NCBI GenBank assembly: GCA_020723325.1
Contig: DYJD01000033.1
Span: 13,303 to 72,981, forward strand
Direction of reading: 5' to 3'
Source of the DNA: Desulfosudis oleivorans
Lineage (GTDB): Bacteria; Desulfobacterota; Desulfobacteria; Desulfobacterales; SURF-7
Length of the DNA stretch: 59,679 nucleotides
Made by a program: the position numbers and the translations under genes. The notes beneath the pieces are model-generated. The model ran no database searches, was not told the DNA's origin, and saw only the letters and a list, made by a program, of their open reading frames with translations. Shown here piece by piece: positions 50,301-58,804 of the stretch; position 1 is the stretch's first letter; every line of letters begins with the position of its first letter.

Positions 50301-53069
50301 GCGGACCTGCCCCAGGCTGATTCCTATACGGCCTGGACCGTGCCGCCGGCCCTGAGCGACAACACCTGGTACCACTGGCGGGTGCGGGCCGGGGACGGGA
50401 TCTGTTTCAGCAGTTGGGTATACGGCCGTTTCTTTGTCAATACGGCCAACGACCCGCCGGCGGAATTCCTGGTAAGCCGGCCCATGGACCAGACCGAAGT
50501 GAGCACCCGCACGCCGGTGCTGGAAGTGGGCAACAGCCTGGATCCGGATCACGATGTGCTGTCCTACCGCTTTGAAATCTATGCCGACGCTGAAATGACC
50601 GTCCTTGCGGCCGCAAGCGCGGGAATACCCGCCGGTGACAACGGCGTCACGGCCTGGATGGTGGACACCCTGTTGAATGACAATGCCTGGTATTACTGGC
50701 AGGTGGCAGTCGCGGACGAACATGGCGCGGAAACCCGCACTGTCTTGAGCGCCTTCTTTGTGAACACCGCCAACGACGCGCCCCCGGCCCCCACCATCGC
50801 CGCGCCGGCTGACGGTGCTGAATCAGCGTCCTCGGACCTGAATCTGGTGATCAACAATGCCCTGGATGCGGACGGCGACGCCCTGGTCTACCGTTTTGCT
50901 TTGGACACCGTCAACACCTTTGACGGACCGGATCTTCTGGTTTCCGAAGACATTCCGGCCGTAGGCGCAACCACGGCCTGGCATGTAACCGGCCTGGATG
51001 ACAACACCCTTTACCACTGGCGCGTCAAGGCCTTTGACGGTCTTGCGGAAAGCCCCTGGGTCACTGGTCGATTCTTTGTCAACACGGCTAATGACGCCCC
51101 CGGCATTCCGGCCTTGAAAAATCCGGGCCTGGGCGCCTGGGTGGACACCCTGACACCCGGTCTTGAATTGCAGGCAGTGCAGGATCCGGACAGCGATTCC
51201 CTGATCTATCGTTTTGAGGTTTACGCCGACCCGGGCCTGACCATGCTCGTGGCTGCCGGTCAGGCGGATGTCCCGCAATGGGTGGTGGAGAACAGCCTCA
51301 ATGATAACCATTGGTATTACTGGCGCGCCCGGGCCGTGGATGAGCACGGCGCAGCCTCTGCCTGGACCGAGACCTTCCGCTTTTTCACGGATGAAAACGG
51401 TGTGGATGATCCGCCGGCCGTCACCATAATAACACCGGCCGCGGATCAGCGCACCAATACCGATACTTTCCTGATCCGCTGGGAGGACAGTGATCCGGAC
51501 AGCAACGCCGGCATGGCCCTTTATTATGACACGGATGCGACCGGCGCCGACGGCCTACCCATTGTTCAGGGGCTGCTGGAAGACGGGGAGGGCAGCGACG
51601 ACACCTGGCTCTGGGGCACCGGCGGTCTTGCGGACGGGATCTATTATGTGTACGCCGTCATCAGTGACGGGAACGCGCCTGCCGCAATCAGTTACAGCCC
51701 TGGCGCCCTGATCATCGACCGTACAGCGCCCATGGTCATCGCTGTCCCGGCCGGCGGTATTTATGAGAGCGCGCAACTGGTCACCCTCGCAGCCGATGAG
51801 GCCGGGACCATCTATTACACTTTGGACGGCAGCCAGCCTTCCACCAGCGCCATTCCCTATGCGGCGCCCATTGAGCTCAGCGAAGATACGGTGCTGAAAT
51901 TCCTGGCCGTGGATGCGGCCGGCAATTCAAGCGCGGTGGGGCTCGAGCAGTACACCATCCGCATCCCCAACCTGTTGCCCCTGGCCGAGGCCGGCGAGAA
52001 CCGCACGATCTATCTGGGCGAGACGGTCAACCTGGACGGCAGCGGCAGCACGGATCCGGACAACGGGCCCATGCCCTTGACTTACCGCTGGTATTTTACC
52101 GGCCTGCCTGCCGGCAGCACCCTGACGGACGCGGATATCTCCACTTACAACAGTGTCCAGGCCGCTTTTGTGCCGGATGTGATCGGCGCTTACGGCGTGG
52201 CCCTGGAAGTCTCTGACGGCAAGGACCGCGCCACGGACAGCATCACCGTCAACGTGGCGCTGAATGATGGGTTTGATATAAGGACCATCGCCCTGTTTGC
52301 CGGCGAGCAAATTCATCTGGAACCCGGCGCCCGGGTCAACAGCGGCCATGTGGTGGTTCTGGATCAGGATCAATGGGGGCTGCGTGAACTTTTCAAACGA
52401 GAGCTCATCGTGGGCAACGGCGCCTATACCGCTGATGGGACTGTCTTGTTCGGTGATACGGTGCATATCAAGCCCGGCGCTTCCGTGAATGAGGTCCATT
52501 ACAACGAATTGCGCAACAAGGGCACCATCCGCGGGGCGGCGGTCACGCCCCTATCCCTGCCGCCTGATCTGGTATTGCCGGATTTTATAACCCCCAGTCC
52601 GGGCACGGCCAAAATCGAGGTTCAAGCCGGCCAGGAGCGCATTCTCGCGCCCGGCGCCTATGGCGATGTGCTCCTCAAGGCCCAGTCCAGACTGGTTTTC
52701 ACCGGTGGTGTTTATCACCTGCAAAGCCTGGATGTGGGCAACGACAATTGCCGGGTGCTGTTTACCGCCCCCACGGATCTCATGATCGCGGGCGGTATTG
52801 GGCCGGGCCAGGGCGCCTACATCGGCCCGTCCGCCGGTTCCGGTATCGGCGCCAAGGATATCCGGATTTATGTCCAGGGCAAAAAGAAATGGGGAGAACC
52901 CATGCTCATGGCGGTGATGATCGGCAACCACAACACCCTGAAGGCCAACATTTATGCCTTGAACGGCCGGATCTGGGTGAAAAACAACAGTACCGTGGAA
53001 GGGGCCTTGATCGGCAAGCAGATCCTGATCGGTATTCAGACCCAGGTCAGCCTGGCTAGTGGATTTTGA
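41334..53069 (+). CDS. Giant secreted multi-domain protein (3,911 residues)
   Basis: A Sec signal (residues 1-33) is followed in order by a Cys-rich N-terminal region (about 100-240), a DUF4350/GATase-like domain (250-455), many Ig/CARDB-like beta domains, a PQQ-like beta-propeller (1177-1512, repeats such as PVLGSDGTIYA and PVIGNDGAVYISV) and a second DUF4350-like domain (1950-2160). More Ig domains, a fibronectin III domain (2722-2807) and a calcium-binding GDTDGDGMADAWE segment (2885-2935) follow. Then come four tandem repeats of about 105 residues ending FFVNTANDxP (2935-3360), a chitobiase-like Ig domain (3467-3542), PKD (3546-3642) and a beta-solenoid-like C-terminus. It must be a surface or extracellular fibre. 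RBS GGAGGAAAT. The secreted RHS gene follows 122 bases later, probably in the same operon. Confidence 0.85.
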   Translation: MVRLIPWHVKSLVTLTVGLSLITSLGIGLATAADVVAPSKANIYELTVRNIGVTDIKNAGIAFSITQNPFDLIQITGVTPPTADIPAGGKQIFEIRFDVDCPPEDTNEIKVAEFQFAIGKTTPGPLYVSQCGLDPHDCEGLKGRFSVWIAFSNCYKCENKELILKTAEEIGLCNQCVNGRIEPKLTKEDLCYRYECNPLDGSTKEVAKSPPFFARCIKWTCDKRAGFIPEYQMGCDHVDDNESPNPETQSKGLMPVFDSEAPISLLRSGFYTQAALLPGLIGEHVNGVPVDSVPTDIGKHPVLIIPSGGLYGMDNLAALKSSLEGYVEAGGTLIVFTQQHGYEYDIIPGKLAGYGWNEDESCQWKSMYVDTYHQILSSINKTTCDAGVDGYFTDWPEEATILLRRAKNDMPCMLLYPHGQGRVIATTMYEDWAMGNGQSTGDGRRIVRDMLRWAQKPADLPEFSPGNPIALSSGLTNQVAEPSTFAEITILNPDSQIIRTEILEKHIEPGQTDTVAFSVENIPGDLGIWTVKAVLLNGDHIPIQAEAPADRFVVSDPPQSIKIKEISFSVNSKAEEYLIGTEAEFTVTVWNHGVTERRITVCSNFMHHFWESGHNQIYDTQAFILIVPPGGMQAHSIKVPVFTMDNCWLHFYDENRKLIGAANRGFDVAQNQINQLLMLKTDKTSYISGETVVLTADYIGLHDWHTITDLRVTVTDPQGQTIFHESRPINLSATMDQEVFEFPVGIPAKAGIYKVKAALYNFDNNLVAQQAEAIFDVPKYQLSITPVVPNALQPGVSSVAFNIDNTTSGGVISDSAGQFIVSLIGPNRSLVWTEQKIVDLHEGQHFNFDFPLVSDEFIKFGEYYYAYSLYFEGSHFQTSKTILCLATLKGGLDRQEYRAGEILSLDVTAASIGRIILKDMNLNLSIPEFAVDENRTVSLIPGQSSNTSFSVTIPESASPGLHFAVVTLSKNGSTQQASYWFHVPPSKIHLNFTGNNYHVGEAISVDLLNSGGANSDTEYALALLDVFEQEIHGVNGTLSLPIDQTRQISMVVPASANSGIYQVKAQVNDTATGEYREYFHSIIVANENTAEVALQVQTDQEIYFQADPKTISADLYLLQGSLENGNLKLEIDSVEKIWTSQEDWQTGLLNLVDIDSQPGDVLPAIPEGSEGDRTGTYAPDGRLKWTFDSGCLSESTPVLGSDGTIYANLRTLGEVSYGVLYAVRSDGSPGWTFQTKESSYYSPVIGNDGAVYISVDYTLFAVKEGEELWRFNSNGGCFLAPAVGMDGTVYAVTTTGTIIALYPDGVEKWRYEQAGYMYFPPVVGADGNLYLAIDKDDIYYIQAIHPNGTEAWLYDAGAWFRSSPEVDSGGTIYIWTKDNSLNAINPDGFLKWKYTAGEYTGGGPSFGPDGKIYFSAGDQITALTPDGSEIWRSWVNGSVMDRPVLGADSTLYFTANGYYWGYDYSVIGALNQDGTLHWTYRIPGQVEGGVVLSGYGEALAVGRNGLFYSVGGQGRSITLKVDAGHSLAWGQIKLFAEEAWESRIQVSTRTAENETELVDSFWTSYPPSGQIGSAAFAADIASKPGRWLEIELNFENAYRWGDQVGDCFPIVHALMVSSETGSVVWSQDLPITLAGSSHLDVPLETQLPEGRYVLKGILTNSLSQQVGMDNHVFYINDDYIRLTFDTDKQLYRPGDAVQVSGRVVNTLSEPASGRSLSFQIKGMVIYDQIIDLAGLGEYPFTFSFIAPESTSVLTGTLDTRQIPVSVVVGKPALAVNLSPSQAGRETFDLAMTLANSGNMEAKVNAAVAGSTYPLSIPAGQSRVLTIPYSITADTTLPVVISGDVDQTFQHHIAFCEQVAVSVSPAAFYGEGLVEIPYQVKNTGCSSSKTDIVFNLNGQLVTKPVVVPAGGTLSDSLTFSIGSGEYSLSHQSVFGSGSVPVKVLGTDQLEMLVDVGYPHPSKVLLLTDSSAQTDVEGALLKDGMAMDVDRVLVSEWDGTHPDLKAYEVVVLTDSSRNGTILPVLGRAALKEFVDQGGGLVILEQVLAENTGNSGLADLFLFDPAGYETVQGEDTLAVVPDHPITVGITAPIHLPLISGNAGALRPDAAAVVTGTLLPNAVAVKAMGLGRIVQFAAADSTMPGVFSTNPAMHTLLGNAVHWSARRAAPGKINAAVLVRNAGSNDFIGDLAITTDFSELVENLTLAVGQSRVVQFELDTTNLSPGVYPLSARVSKIGLPVQQIRKDIEVSGPRFEPEDLPLLPSYAAGAQGSMTFTVRNVGMTGGPAEVRFTFLDVLYELRHVWLEPGEGKTLTYNFMLPDDLSAHDFMATLFLEGQAFDIPFRLNGVSMEALATLDQPVYNIGDTAELTLEVVNHSSLHPDMIARVVADFENYEQSFTLGDSAALKFYIPITATTPEQFTYGVYMAAGRSVYLNTIPVRLRDPFITLCPDKAAYLPGETVTMQVLTAETGDLAVSAPGFNEILLVAGDTTFSFVLPTEMMSDRYPVEYQLGEHTGVCPIYVNGLNARVLEAGLNKPLYEPQDNLNLALVVDVSQSMDVLLKGWVYRPGAEFQPLFETGCALPVGESRVTIDPVEFSVTQAGVYYLIYTLYKADTLLEVFTAAEAFEVQSAAITGLHLEQSVYGVTEAVSIQVDTFACTPVAGRITLLLNGGVAVEQDENLTGAGTILFDLGLLPMGKYDLTARLTAGQLVSQKSAAFSVTDQAAPAKPTGLAADTIGNVTTLTWNPNPESDLLGYHVYRNGVRLNAVALTGAAFADEGYFVEAAQEYRITAMDRAGNESPPSETATVLRDGTPPSITLSPAVETYAQQAVTVTYTVTDSHDPDPLVTASHPSPTMLYRSGDYLVRVQAQDAAGNIAERSVQIHISIPGDTDGDGMADAWELQYFGTLTRDGSGDHDGDGLTDLAEYQSGTDPVSSNAPPMPQVMYPLVGGEVTDRNPELAIENSTDPNGDAVFYTFEVYADEQMTELVARQADLPQADSYTAWTVPPALSDNTWYHWRVRAGDGICFSSWVYGRFFVNTANDPPAEFLVSRPMDQTEVSTRTPVLEVGNSLDPDHDVLSYRFEIYADAEMTVLAAASAGIPAGDNGVTAWMVDTLLNDNAWYYWQVAVADEHGAETRTVLSAFFVNTANDAPPAPTIAAPADGAESASSDLNLVINNALDADGDALVYRFALDTVNTFDGPDLLVSEDIPAVGATTAWHVTGLDDNTLYHWRVKAFDGLAESPWVTGRFFVNTANDAPGIPALKNPGLGAWVDTLTPGLELQAVQDPDSDSLIYRFEVYADPGLTMLVAAGQADVPQWVVENSLNDNHWYYWRARAVDEHGAASAWTETFRFFTDENGVDDPPAVTIITPAADQRTNTDTFLIRWEDSDPDSNAGMALYYDTDATGADGLPIVQGLLEDGEGSDDTWLWGTGGLADGIYYVYAVISDGNAPAAISYSPGALIIDRTAPMVIAVPAGGIYESAQLVTLAADEAGTIYYTLDGSQPSTSAIPYAAPIELSEDTVLKFLAVDAAGNSSAVGLEQYTIRIPNLLPLAEAGENRTIYLGETVNLDGSGSTDPDNGPMPLTYRWYFTGLPAGSTLTDADISTYNSVQAAFVPDVIGAYGVALEVSDGKDRATDSITVNVALNDGFDIRTIALFAGEQIHLEPGARVNSGHVVVLDQDQWGLRELFKRELIVGNGAYTADGTVLFGDTVHIKPGASVNEVHYNELRNKGTIRGAAVTPLSLPPDLVLPDFITPSPGTAKIEVQAGQERILAPGAYGDVLLKAQSRLVFTGGVYHLQSLDVGNDNCRVLFTAPTDLMIAGGIGPGQGAYIGPSAGSGIGAKDIRIYVQGKKKWGEPMLMAVMIGNHNTLKANIYALNGRIWVKNNSTVEGALIGKQILIGIQTQVSLASGF

Positions 53070-53075
53070 AGAATG

Positions 53076-53159
53076 AGGCTGAAGGCTGAAGGCTTAAAGC
53101 CTGAAGGTGAAAGGTGTTTTAATCATGTGCCTGGATCGACAACCTTCAGCCTTCAGCCT
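53076..53159. repeat. Heptamer-based inverted repeat between the giant gene and the RHS gene
   Basis: AGGCTGAAGGCTGAAGG at 53076-53092 is the exact reverse complement of 53143-53159. Each arm is made of GGCTGAA heptamers. The hairpin sits between two co-directional genes and could weaken read-through or stabilise the upstream message. No T-run follows, so it is not a standard terminator. Confidence 0.75.
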
Positions 53160-53191
53160 TCGGTCTATTAACCTGAATAAGGAATGACGCA

Positions 53192-56100
53192 ATGAATCGG
53201 TTGACAACAAACAAGCAGTTTTCAATAACAGTGCTTTTCTGCCTTTGCCTAATGGCCCTGGCCATGATTCCGGCAAAGTCCCATGCCGCCTTAAGCAAAA
53301 CCATCGAGATTGCCATTCCTGATATCAAGCGAATTTTTTTTCCCAATCCAGCCGACAAGGAACCCTATCCCATTCCGTTCGGCAAGACCGTGGAACTCAA
53401 AGCCGATGCCGCTCTTTTGGAAGGTTTAACCCTTACCTGGTCCACTGAGACGGTCACCGAAGGCGTGAAAGCCGAACTCTCCAACCAAACCGGTTTAACC
53501 TGTACCTTTACCCCCTCGGAAAAAAGTGCCAGCGGCTATATTGCGGTCAAAGCAGCCTTCAAGGAACACCCATCGATCTGCAAGACAGTCAAAATCAAGG
53601 TCGGTTGTGATTGCGCTCATTCGGGTGAGGGGATGTGCGCGATGCCTGACAAGGAAGACATCATCCTTTCCAGTGTCAACGCTCATCTGAGCCTGGGTAA
53701 GGCGCTATCTGGTTTTTCCGCTGGAGAATTGGCCATCCTTGCCAAAACCGCCACAAAAGATCTGGCCACACCCAAGGCCCTGCAATTTTCCTCCATGGCC
53801 GGGGAGGAACAGGTGGAAGCCTTATATGGCAGCGAGACTCTTCGTCAGATCGTGGCACCCCAGACCTTTGTGGATGTGGTTGCCATCAGTAACTTCGGCT
53901 ATGAAATCCGCTTTTACGATCCTTCAGCGCGGGGAGCCAAGACCGACGGTTTCTATGTTGTGGATTCTTCCGTTGTGCCCAAAAGCGTGTGGCGCATCGA
54001 AAACCCGGATGCCTCTGAAACGGTTTTCAACCGCTTGCGACTGACCAAGATCAAAGACGGCAAGTCCATTGCCTATGAGTATATCTGGGATGCGGCCCAA
54101 GGGACTTGGTTTTTATCACGGGGCAACGGCTTAAGTGTGGAAAGTCGCTCAGAAACCACGAATGCCAGCGGCGACCGGGTGGTCACTCATACAGTCAAGG
54201 ATGATCAAAACAAGCTATCCTCCGCCACCCAGACCACTTATCACCAATATCCCTGGGGTGAGGAAGTCATCAAGACCGTCAATGATCCGGCCGGTGCGGC
54301 CCTGAATACCATAACAGATTATTACCAGGGCACCGGCAACAGCAAAATCGACGGAAAAATCAAAAGGGTTACCAACCCGGACGGTTCCTGGACCCGCTAC
54401 GAGTACGACGACAAGGGCCGCAGGCTCAAGGAGATCCACCCCTGGCTGAACAGTCCGATTATTGTGGCGGAAGGGGCGGCGCGGGTCATTTACAATGACT
54501 ATACGCCGGTGGACCCTGAAGAAATCTATCAAAGTACTGTCCAGAATATCAATATGGCAAGATATGCAGACAGCCCTCGTGCGTTAACGGAAACCATCCT
54601 GGGCCAAACGGTATCAAAAACGTTTTACGCATATCTCATTAATGATGTGAATGAACACATAGAAATCACCGAACGTTGCGCAACCCCAAGCGCTGCCTAC
54701 GGTGATCCGGGCAATCAGCGCACGGCCAGGACCCATTACGCGGCAGATTCGCATTCAACCCATGCGGGAAAAATAAGAACCGTTGTTTTTCCAGACGGCC
54801 GCATGGACAGCTATACCTATGAATCCGGAACCTATTCGCCCAATGCCGATCCGGCCTCTCCCGGCGAATTCATCTCCGGCAGCGGCCAGGACCAGCGCAC
54901 CATCATTGTCCACGGCACGGTGGATCATCCTTCCGGCATTATCGGTAAGATTACCCGCGAGATCAGCATTACCGGCGCCACGGGCCAAAGCTTGCAGGAG
55001 GAGCGCTATATCTATACGGACAGCGGTTATATACTGGTTTCCTGGACAAAGCATGAGAACGATGACTACGGCAGGCCGACGGCAACGTATGCCTCGGACG
55101 GCACGGCCACGGCAGCGGCCTGGGGCTGCTGCGGCAAGGAGTCAGAAACAGACCGGAACGGCATTACCCGCTCGTATATTTACGATGATTTGAAGCGTGT
55201 GGCCTTCATGACCAAGCACGGCATCGGCGCCCAGCCGGACATCACCACCCAGTACACCTACGACGGCTCCGGCCGCCGGTTTTCGGAAACCGTCACGGCC
55301 GGCAACATCACCCAGACCACCAGCAGCATTTACGATTCCGCCGGCCGGCTGGATTATTCCTTTGACATGGCAGGGCTGCAAACCGACTATGCCTATGAAC
55401 CCTCCGGCCTGATGACCATCGTCACCCGGCCCGGTGGTGCCACGGAAATCACCTCAAAGTTCTTGGACGGTCGCACCCAAAGCATCACCGGCAGCGGCGT
55501 GATTCCGCGCTTTTACGAATACGGCGTGAATCCGGACGGTACTCAATTCACCATCCTTTATACCGGCAGTCCGGGTTCTCCCATGTGGGAAAAGACCTTC
55601 ACGGATTTCTTGGGCCGCACCATCCGCATGGAAAAGCCGGGCTATACCGGTATTGAAGCCACTGAAAGCGTGTACGATCAGCAGGGACGCTTGGCTAAAA
55701 CCATCACAACCGGCCAGGCCGACACCCTGTATGAATACGATGAACTGGGTAACCAGGTTAAAAGCGGATTGGACATCAACGCCAGCGGAGTTCTTGAAAA
55801 CACTTCCAAGGACCGCATTAATGAAACTGAAACAACCTTTATCCAGGTGTCCGATGCCTGGTGGCAGCAGACCAGCCAGAGAGTATTTGCGGTTGATGAT
55901 TCCGGCTTGGCCACAAATGTCGCCACCCAGCGCACCCGTCTCACAGGTCTGGGCGCCGGTCTCACAGCCGAAATTGTTTCCGTCGACATCCACGACAACT
56001 GGACCGTGGCCCGCACCTTCCTGGATGCCGGCACCCAGACAGAAACCCGCACCGTGGATTATCCGGATTCTGATATCAATGCCGTTACCATGACCGTGGG

Positions 56101-58801
56101 CGGCCTGCTCTCTTCCTCAACCGGTAAGACCGGTCTCACCACGAACTACGGTTACGATGCCCTGGGCCGCCAGACCAGTATAACCGACCCACGTACCGGC
56201 ATCAGCAGCACCCATTACAATGACAAAGGCCAGGTGGATTATATCGAAGATCCGCTCCACAATCGAACCTCGTTAGCTTATGACCCCACCACGGGCCGCA
56301 AGCTGTCCGAGACCAACGCCCTCAACCTGGTTACCCGTTTTACCTATAACGACCGCGGCCAGGTCACCCATACCTGGGGCGATTCCGTCTATCCAGTGAA
56401 ATATGTTTTTGACAACTACGGCCGTATGGGTGAGATGCATACCTATCGCAACGGCACAGGCTGGGACACCGAAACATGGCCCTTGGGCCAGGAAGGCCCG
56501 GCCGATATCACCAAATGGCGATATCACGAGCCCAGCGGTCTTCTGGAAGAAAAAGAGGACGCCGCCGGTAAGATCACTTCCTATACCTATACCTTCGCCG
56601 CTAAACTCCAAACCCGCACCTGGGCGCGCCAGGAGAACGGCAATCCCATCGTGACTACCTACGGCTATGATCCCAACACCGGCGAGCTTTTGTCCATTGA
56701 CTACAGCGATACCACCCCCGATATTTCTTTTACCTATGATCGCCTGGGCCGCCAGCACACCGTCACCGATGCCGCAGGCAGCCGCACCTTTGCCTACAAC
56801 AAATTACAGCTTTCTTCCGAAACTATGCTCGGCCTGATCAATAAAACCGTCACCCGCACCTATGCCGCCACTGGCGTCGTGGGCCGTCCCACCGGCTTTA
56901 ATACCGGCAGCGACTACAGCATCACCTATGGCTTTGACCCCACCGGCCGGTTTAATACCCTAACCTGGAATGTCTCCGGCAATACTCAAACAGGCACATA
57001 TACCTATGAACCTCAATCAGATCTACTGAAGACTCTACAGGTCGGTGGTTATCAGACCACCAACACCTACGAACCCCATCGTAATCTGCGCACCCAGATC
57101 AAAAATGAACTGGGCGGCACATTGGTCTCTCAATACGATTACCATTACGATGCCCTAGGCCGCCGGGAATCGGTCCAAAACTCCGGCATCGCCTTTACAG
57201 TTGCAGCCTTCAACAAGTTCGGTTATGATGACCGCAATCAAGTAACCGAATCCTCCCGGTATACCGGCACGACTATCGACGACCTGACTAACCCGGTTCC
57301 AGCCGAATACCGGGGATACGAATACGACCCGATCGGCAACCGCAAAATGACAACCAAAGCAAACGCAACCGACACCTATACCGCTAACCCGTTGAACCAG
57401 TATACCCAGGTTGCCGGAGACGACTCCCAAACCCTTGGATACGATTTTGACGGCAATCTGACCGATACGGTTGTCAACGGCATCGGCAGGAAACTCACCT
57501 ACAACGCCGAAAACCGCTTAATCGCCGTTGAACCTCAAAGTCCTATCGACGGCAACACGAAAGTTGAATTTGTCTATGACTATATGGGCCGAAGGGTCAA
57601 AAAATTCGTTTATGCTTTTTCTTCCGACTCCTGGCTCCTGACTTCTGAATACTTGTTTCTATACGATAGCTGGAACCTCATAGAAGAAACCAAACTCTCC
57701 GGCACCACCGAAACCACCCGCTACTTCGTCTGGGGTCTTGATCTGAGCCAGAGCCTCCAAGGCGCCGGCGGCATCGGCGGCCTTATAGAAGTAGTTGACG
57801 GCTCTTCAAGATACGAATACTTTTACGACGGCAACGGCAATGTAGGCCAACTCGTAAACGCCGCCTCCAGCAGAATTGCAGCCCAGTATGAGTATGACCC
57901 ATACGGTAACCCGACCAATGCCGTTGGCGATTACGCGAGCACTAATCCATTTAAATTCAGCACAAAATACTTCGATACCGAGACGGAGCTTTATTATTAC
58001 GGGTACAGGTACTACTCTGCAGAACTTGGTAGATGGATTAACCGGGATCCGATAGAAGAAAAAGGCGGCAGTAATTTATATGTCGCATTTTTAAACAATC
58101 CAATAGATGGAATTGACAATCTCGGATTATTTAAAACTGAATATCACGAGGAAATAATTAAAAAGGCTTTTGCTAATGAAATTGAAGAGATATATCTAAC
58201 ATATCTTCTTGGCCAAGATGCCCTTGTCGATATTACACGACAATTAAATGGTGAATATCATTATGATAATAATGATATTCAGGCAGGAAATCAGCTTATT
58301 GAAAATGCTTTTAAGAAGATTGAAGAACTTAATGACATGAAATTAAGTATTGCAGACAAGCGAATTGAAAATTTAATTAAATGTACATTAAATTTGGATC
58401 ATTTTGCTGCAATCACACACGTCTCCGCAGACTTTTTTTCACATACTAACGCAGTTGAAAGAATGATCGATCCGGAGGTTGCATCTAAAACAAAACTATC
58501 CTCTGGTTATTTTAGTATTTCTAATCATATCGTTAAGAATTTTTTACTTTCGTATCCAGAAGATATTTCATATTGGGTTTATGTGCATTCCGCTTTCTAT
58601 GAAGGCATATATTCAAAACTGAAATTTACTCACCACCAACTAGAAAAAGATTCTCCTACAAGTCTTGAAGGTCGTATTATTGCAGGAGGCGCCTCACTTT
58701 TTAATTTAGCCGAATCAGAAGCCGTGAAATCTTTGAAATTAGGACTTGAAGAATTTAAAAAAAGAGCACCATGTATTTGGGCTTCTATTAAAAAGAATTA
58801 A
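53192..58801 (+). CDS. Secreted RHS-repeat protein with HET-C-like C-terminal effector domain
   Basis: The 1,869-residue protein has a Sec signal (1-33, ending SHA), an Ig-like N-terminal region, and an adhesin-like segment. Long RHS/YD repeats run from about residue 390 to 1560 (GSWTRYEYDDKGRRLKEI, NYGYDALGRQTSITDPRTG). The conserved RHS core is at 1566-1647 (YYGYRYYSAELGRWINRDPI, then DNLG). The last 222 residues differ completely and are AT-rich. They contain H1737-x5-H1743-x3-D1747-x3-H1751 (THVSADFFSHTN), recalling the HET-C/zinc phospholipase C pattern. RHS shells enclose C-terminal toxins. Export by Sec rather than T6SS is implied. The small gene 3 bases downstream may give immunity. 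Confidence 0.88.
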   Translation: MNRLTTNKQFSITVLFCLCLMALAMIPAKSHAALSKTIEIAIPDIKRIFFPNPADKEPYPIPFGKTVELKADAALLEGLTLTWSTETVTEGVKAELSNQTGLTCTFTPSEKSASGYIAVKAAFKEHPSICKTVKIKVGCDCAHSGEGMCAMPDKEDIILSSVNAHLSLGKALSGFSAGELAILAKTATKDLATPKALQFSSMAGEEQVEALYGSETLRQIVAPQTFVDVVAISNFGYEIRFYDPSARGAKTDGFYVVDSSVVPKSVWRIENPDASETVFNRLRLTKIKDGKSIAYEYIWDAAQGTWFLSRGNGLSVESRSETTNASGDRVVTHTVKDDQNKLSSATQTTYHQYPWGEEVIKTVNDPAGAALNTITDYYQGTGNSKIDGKIKRVTNPDGSWTRYEYDDKGRRLKEIHPWLNSPIIVAEGAARVIYNDYTPVDPEEIYQSTVQNINMARYADSPRALTETILGQTVSKTFYAYLINDVNEHIEITERCATPSAAYGDPGNQRTARTHYAADSHSTHAGKIRTVVFPDGRMDSYTYESGTYSPNADPASPGEFISGSGQDQRTIIVHGTVDHPSGIIGKITREISITGATGQSLQEERYIYTDSGYILVSWTKHENDDYGRPTATYASDGTATAAAWGCCGKESETDRNGITRSYIYDDLKRVAFMTKHGIGAQPDITTQYTYDGSGRRFSETVTAGNITQTTSSIYDSAGRLDYSFDMAGLQTDYAYEPSGLMTIVTRPGGATEITSKFLDGRTQSITGSGVIPRFYEYGVNPDGTQFTILYTGSPGSPMWEKTFTDFLGRTIRMEKPGYTGIEATESVYDQQGRLAKTITTGQADTLYEYDELGNQVKSGLDINASGVLENTSKDRINETETTFIQVSDAWWQQTSQRVFAVDDSGLATNVATQRTRLTGLGAGLTAEIVSVDIHDNWTVARTFLDAGTQTETRTVDYPDSDINAVTMTVGGLLSSSTGKTGLTTNYGYDALGRQTSITDPRTGISSTHYNDKGQVDYIEDPLHNRTSLAYDPTTGRKLSETNALNLVTRFTYNDRGQVTHTWGDSVYPVKYVFDNYGRMGEMHTYRNGTGWDTETWPLGQEGPADITKWRYHEPSGLLEEKEDAAGKITSYTYTFAAKLQTRTWARQENGNPIVTTYGYDPNTGELLSIDYSDTTPDISFTYDRLGRQHTVTDAAGSRTFAYNKLQLSSETMLGLINKTVTRTYAATGVVGRPTGFNTGSDYSITYGFDPTGRFNTLTWNVSGNTQTGTYTYEPQSDLLKTLQVGGYQTTNTYEPHRNLRTQIKNELGGTLVSQYDYHYDALGRRESVQNSGIAFTVAAFNKFGYDDRNQVTESSRYTGTTIDDLTNPVPAEYRGYEYDPIGNRKMTTKANATDTYTANPLNQYTQVAGDDSQTLGYDFDGNLTDTVVNGIGRKLTYNAENRLIAVEPQSPIDGNTKVEFVYDYMGRRVKKFVYAFSSDSWLLTSEYLFLYDSWNLIEETKLSGTTETTRYFVWGLDLSQSLQGAGGIGGLIEVVDGSSRYEYFYDGNGNVGQLVNAASSRIAAQYEYDPYGNPTNAVGDYASTNPFKFSTKYFDTETELYYYGYRYYSAELGRWINRDPIEEKGGSNLYVAFLNNPIDGIDNLGLFKTEYHEEIIKKAFANEIEEIYLTYLLGQDALVDITRQLNGEYHYDNNDIQAGNQLIENAFKKIEELNDMKLSIADKRIENLIKCTLNLDHFAAITHVSADFFSHTNAVERMIDPEVASKTKLSSGYFSISNHIVKNFLLSYPEDISYWVYVHSAFYEGIYSKLKFTHHQLEKDSPTSLEGRIIAGGASLFNLAESEAVKSLKLGLEEFKKRAPCIWASIKKN

Positions 58802-58804
58802 AAA

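Noticed and set aside
49230-50723. 497-codon frame antisense to the giant protein
   Set aside because: It lies wholly opposite the FnIII and repeat domains. Its apparent internal repeats come from the sense-strand repeats.
50137-51417. Recent DNA-level tandem duplication in the giant gene
   Set aside because: The four repeats of about 105 residues are clear at protein level, but the DNA has diverged beyond short shared stretches, so this is old domain repetition.
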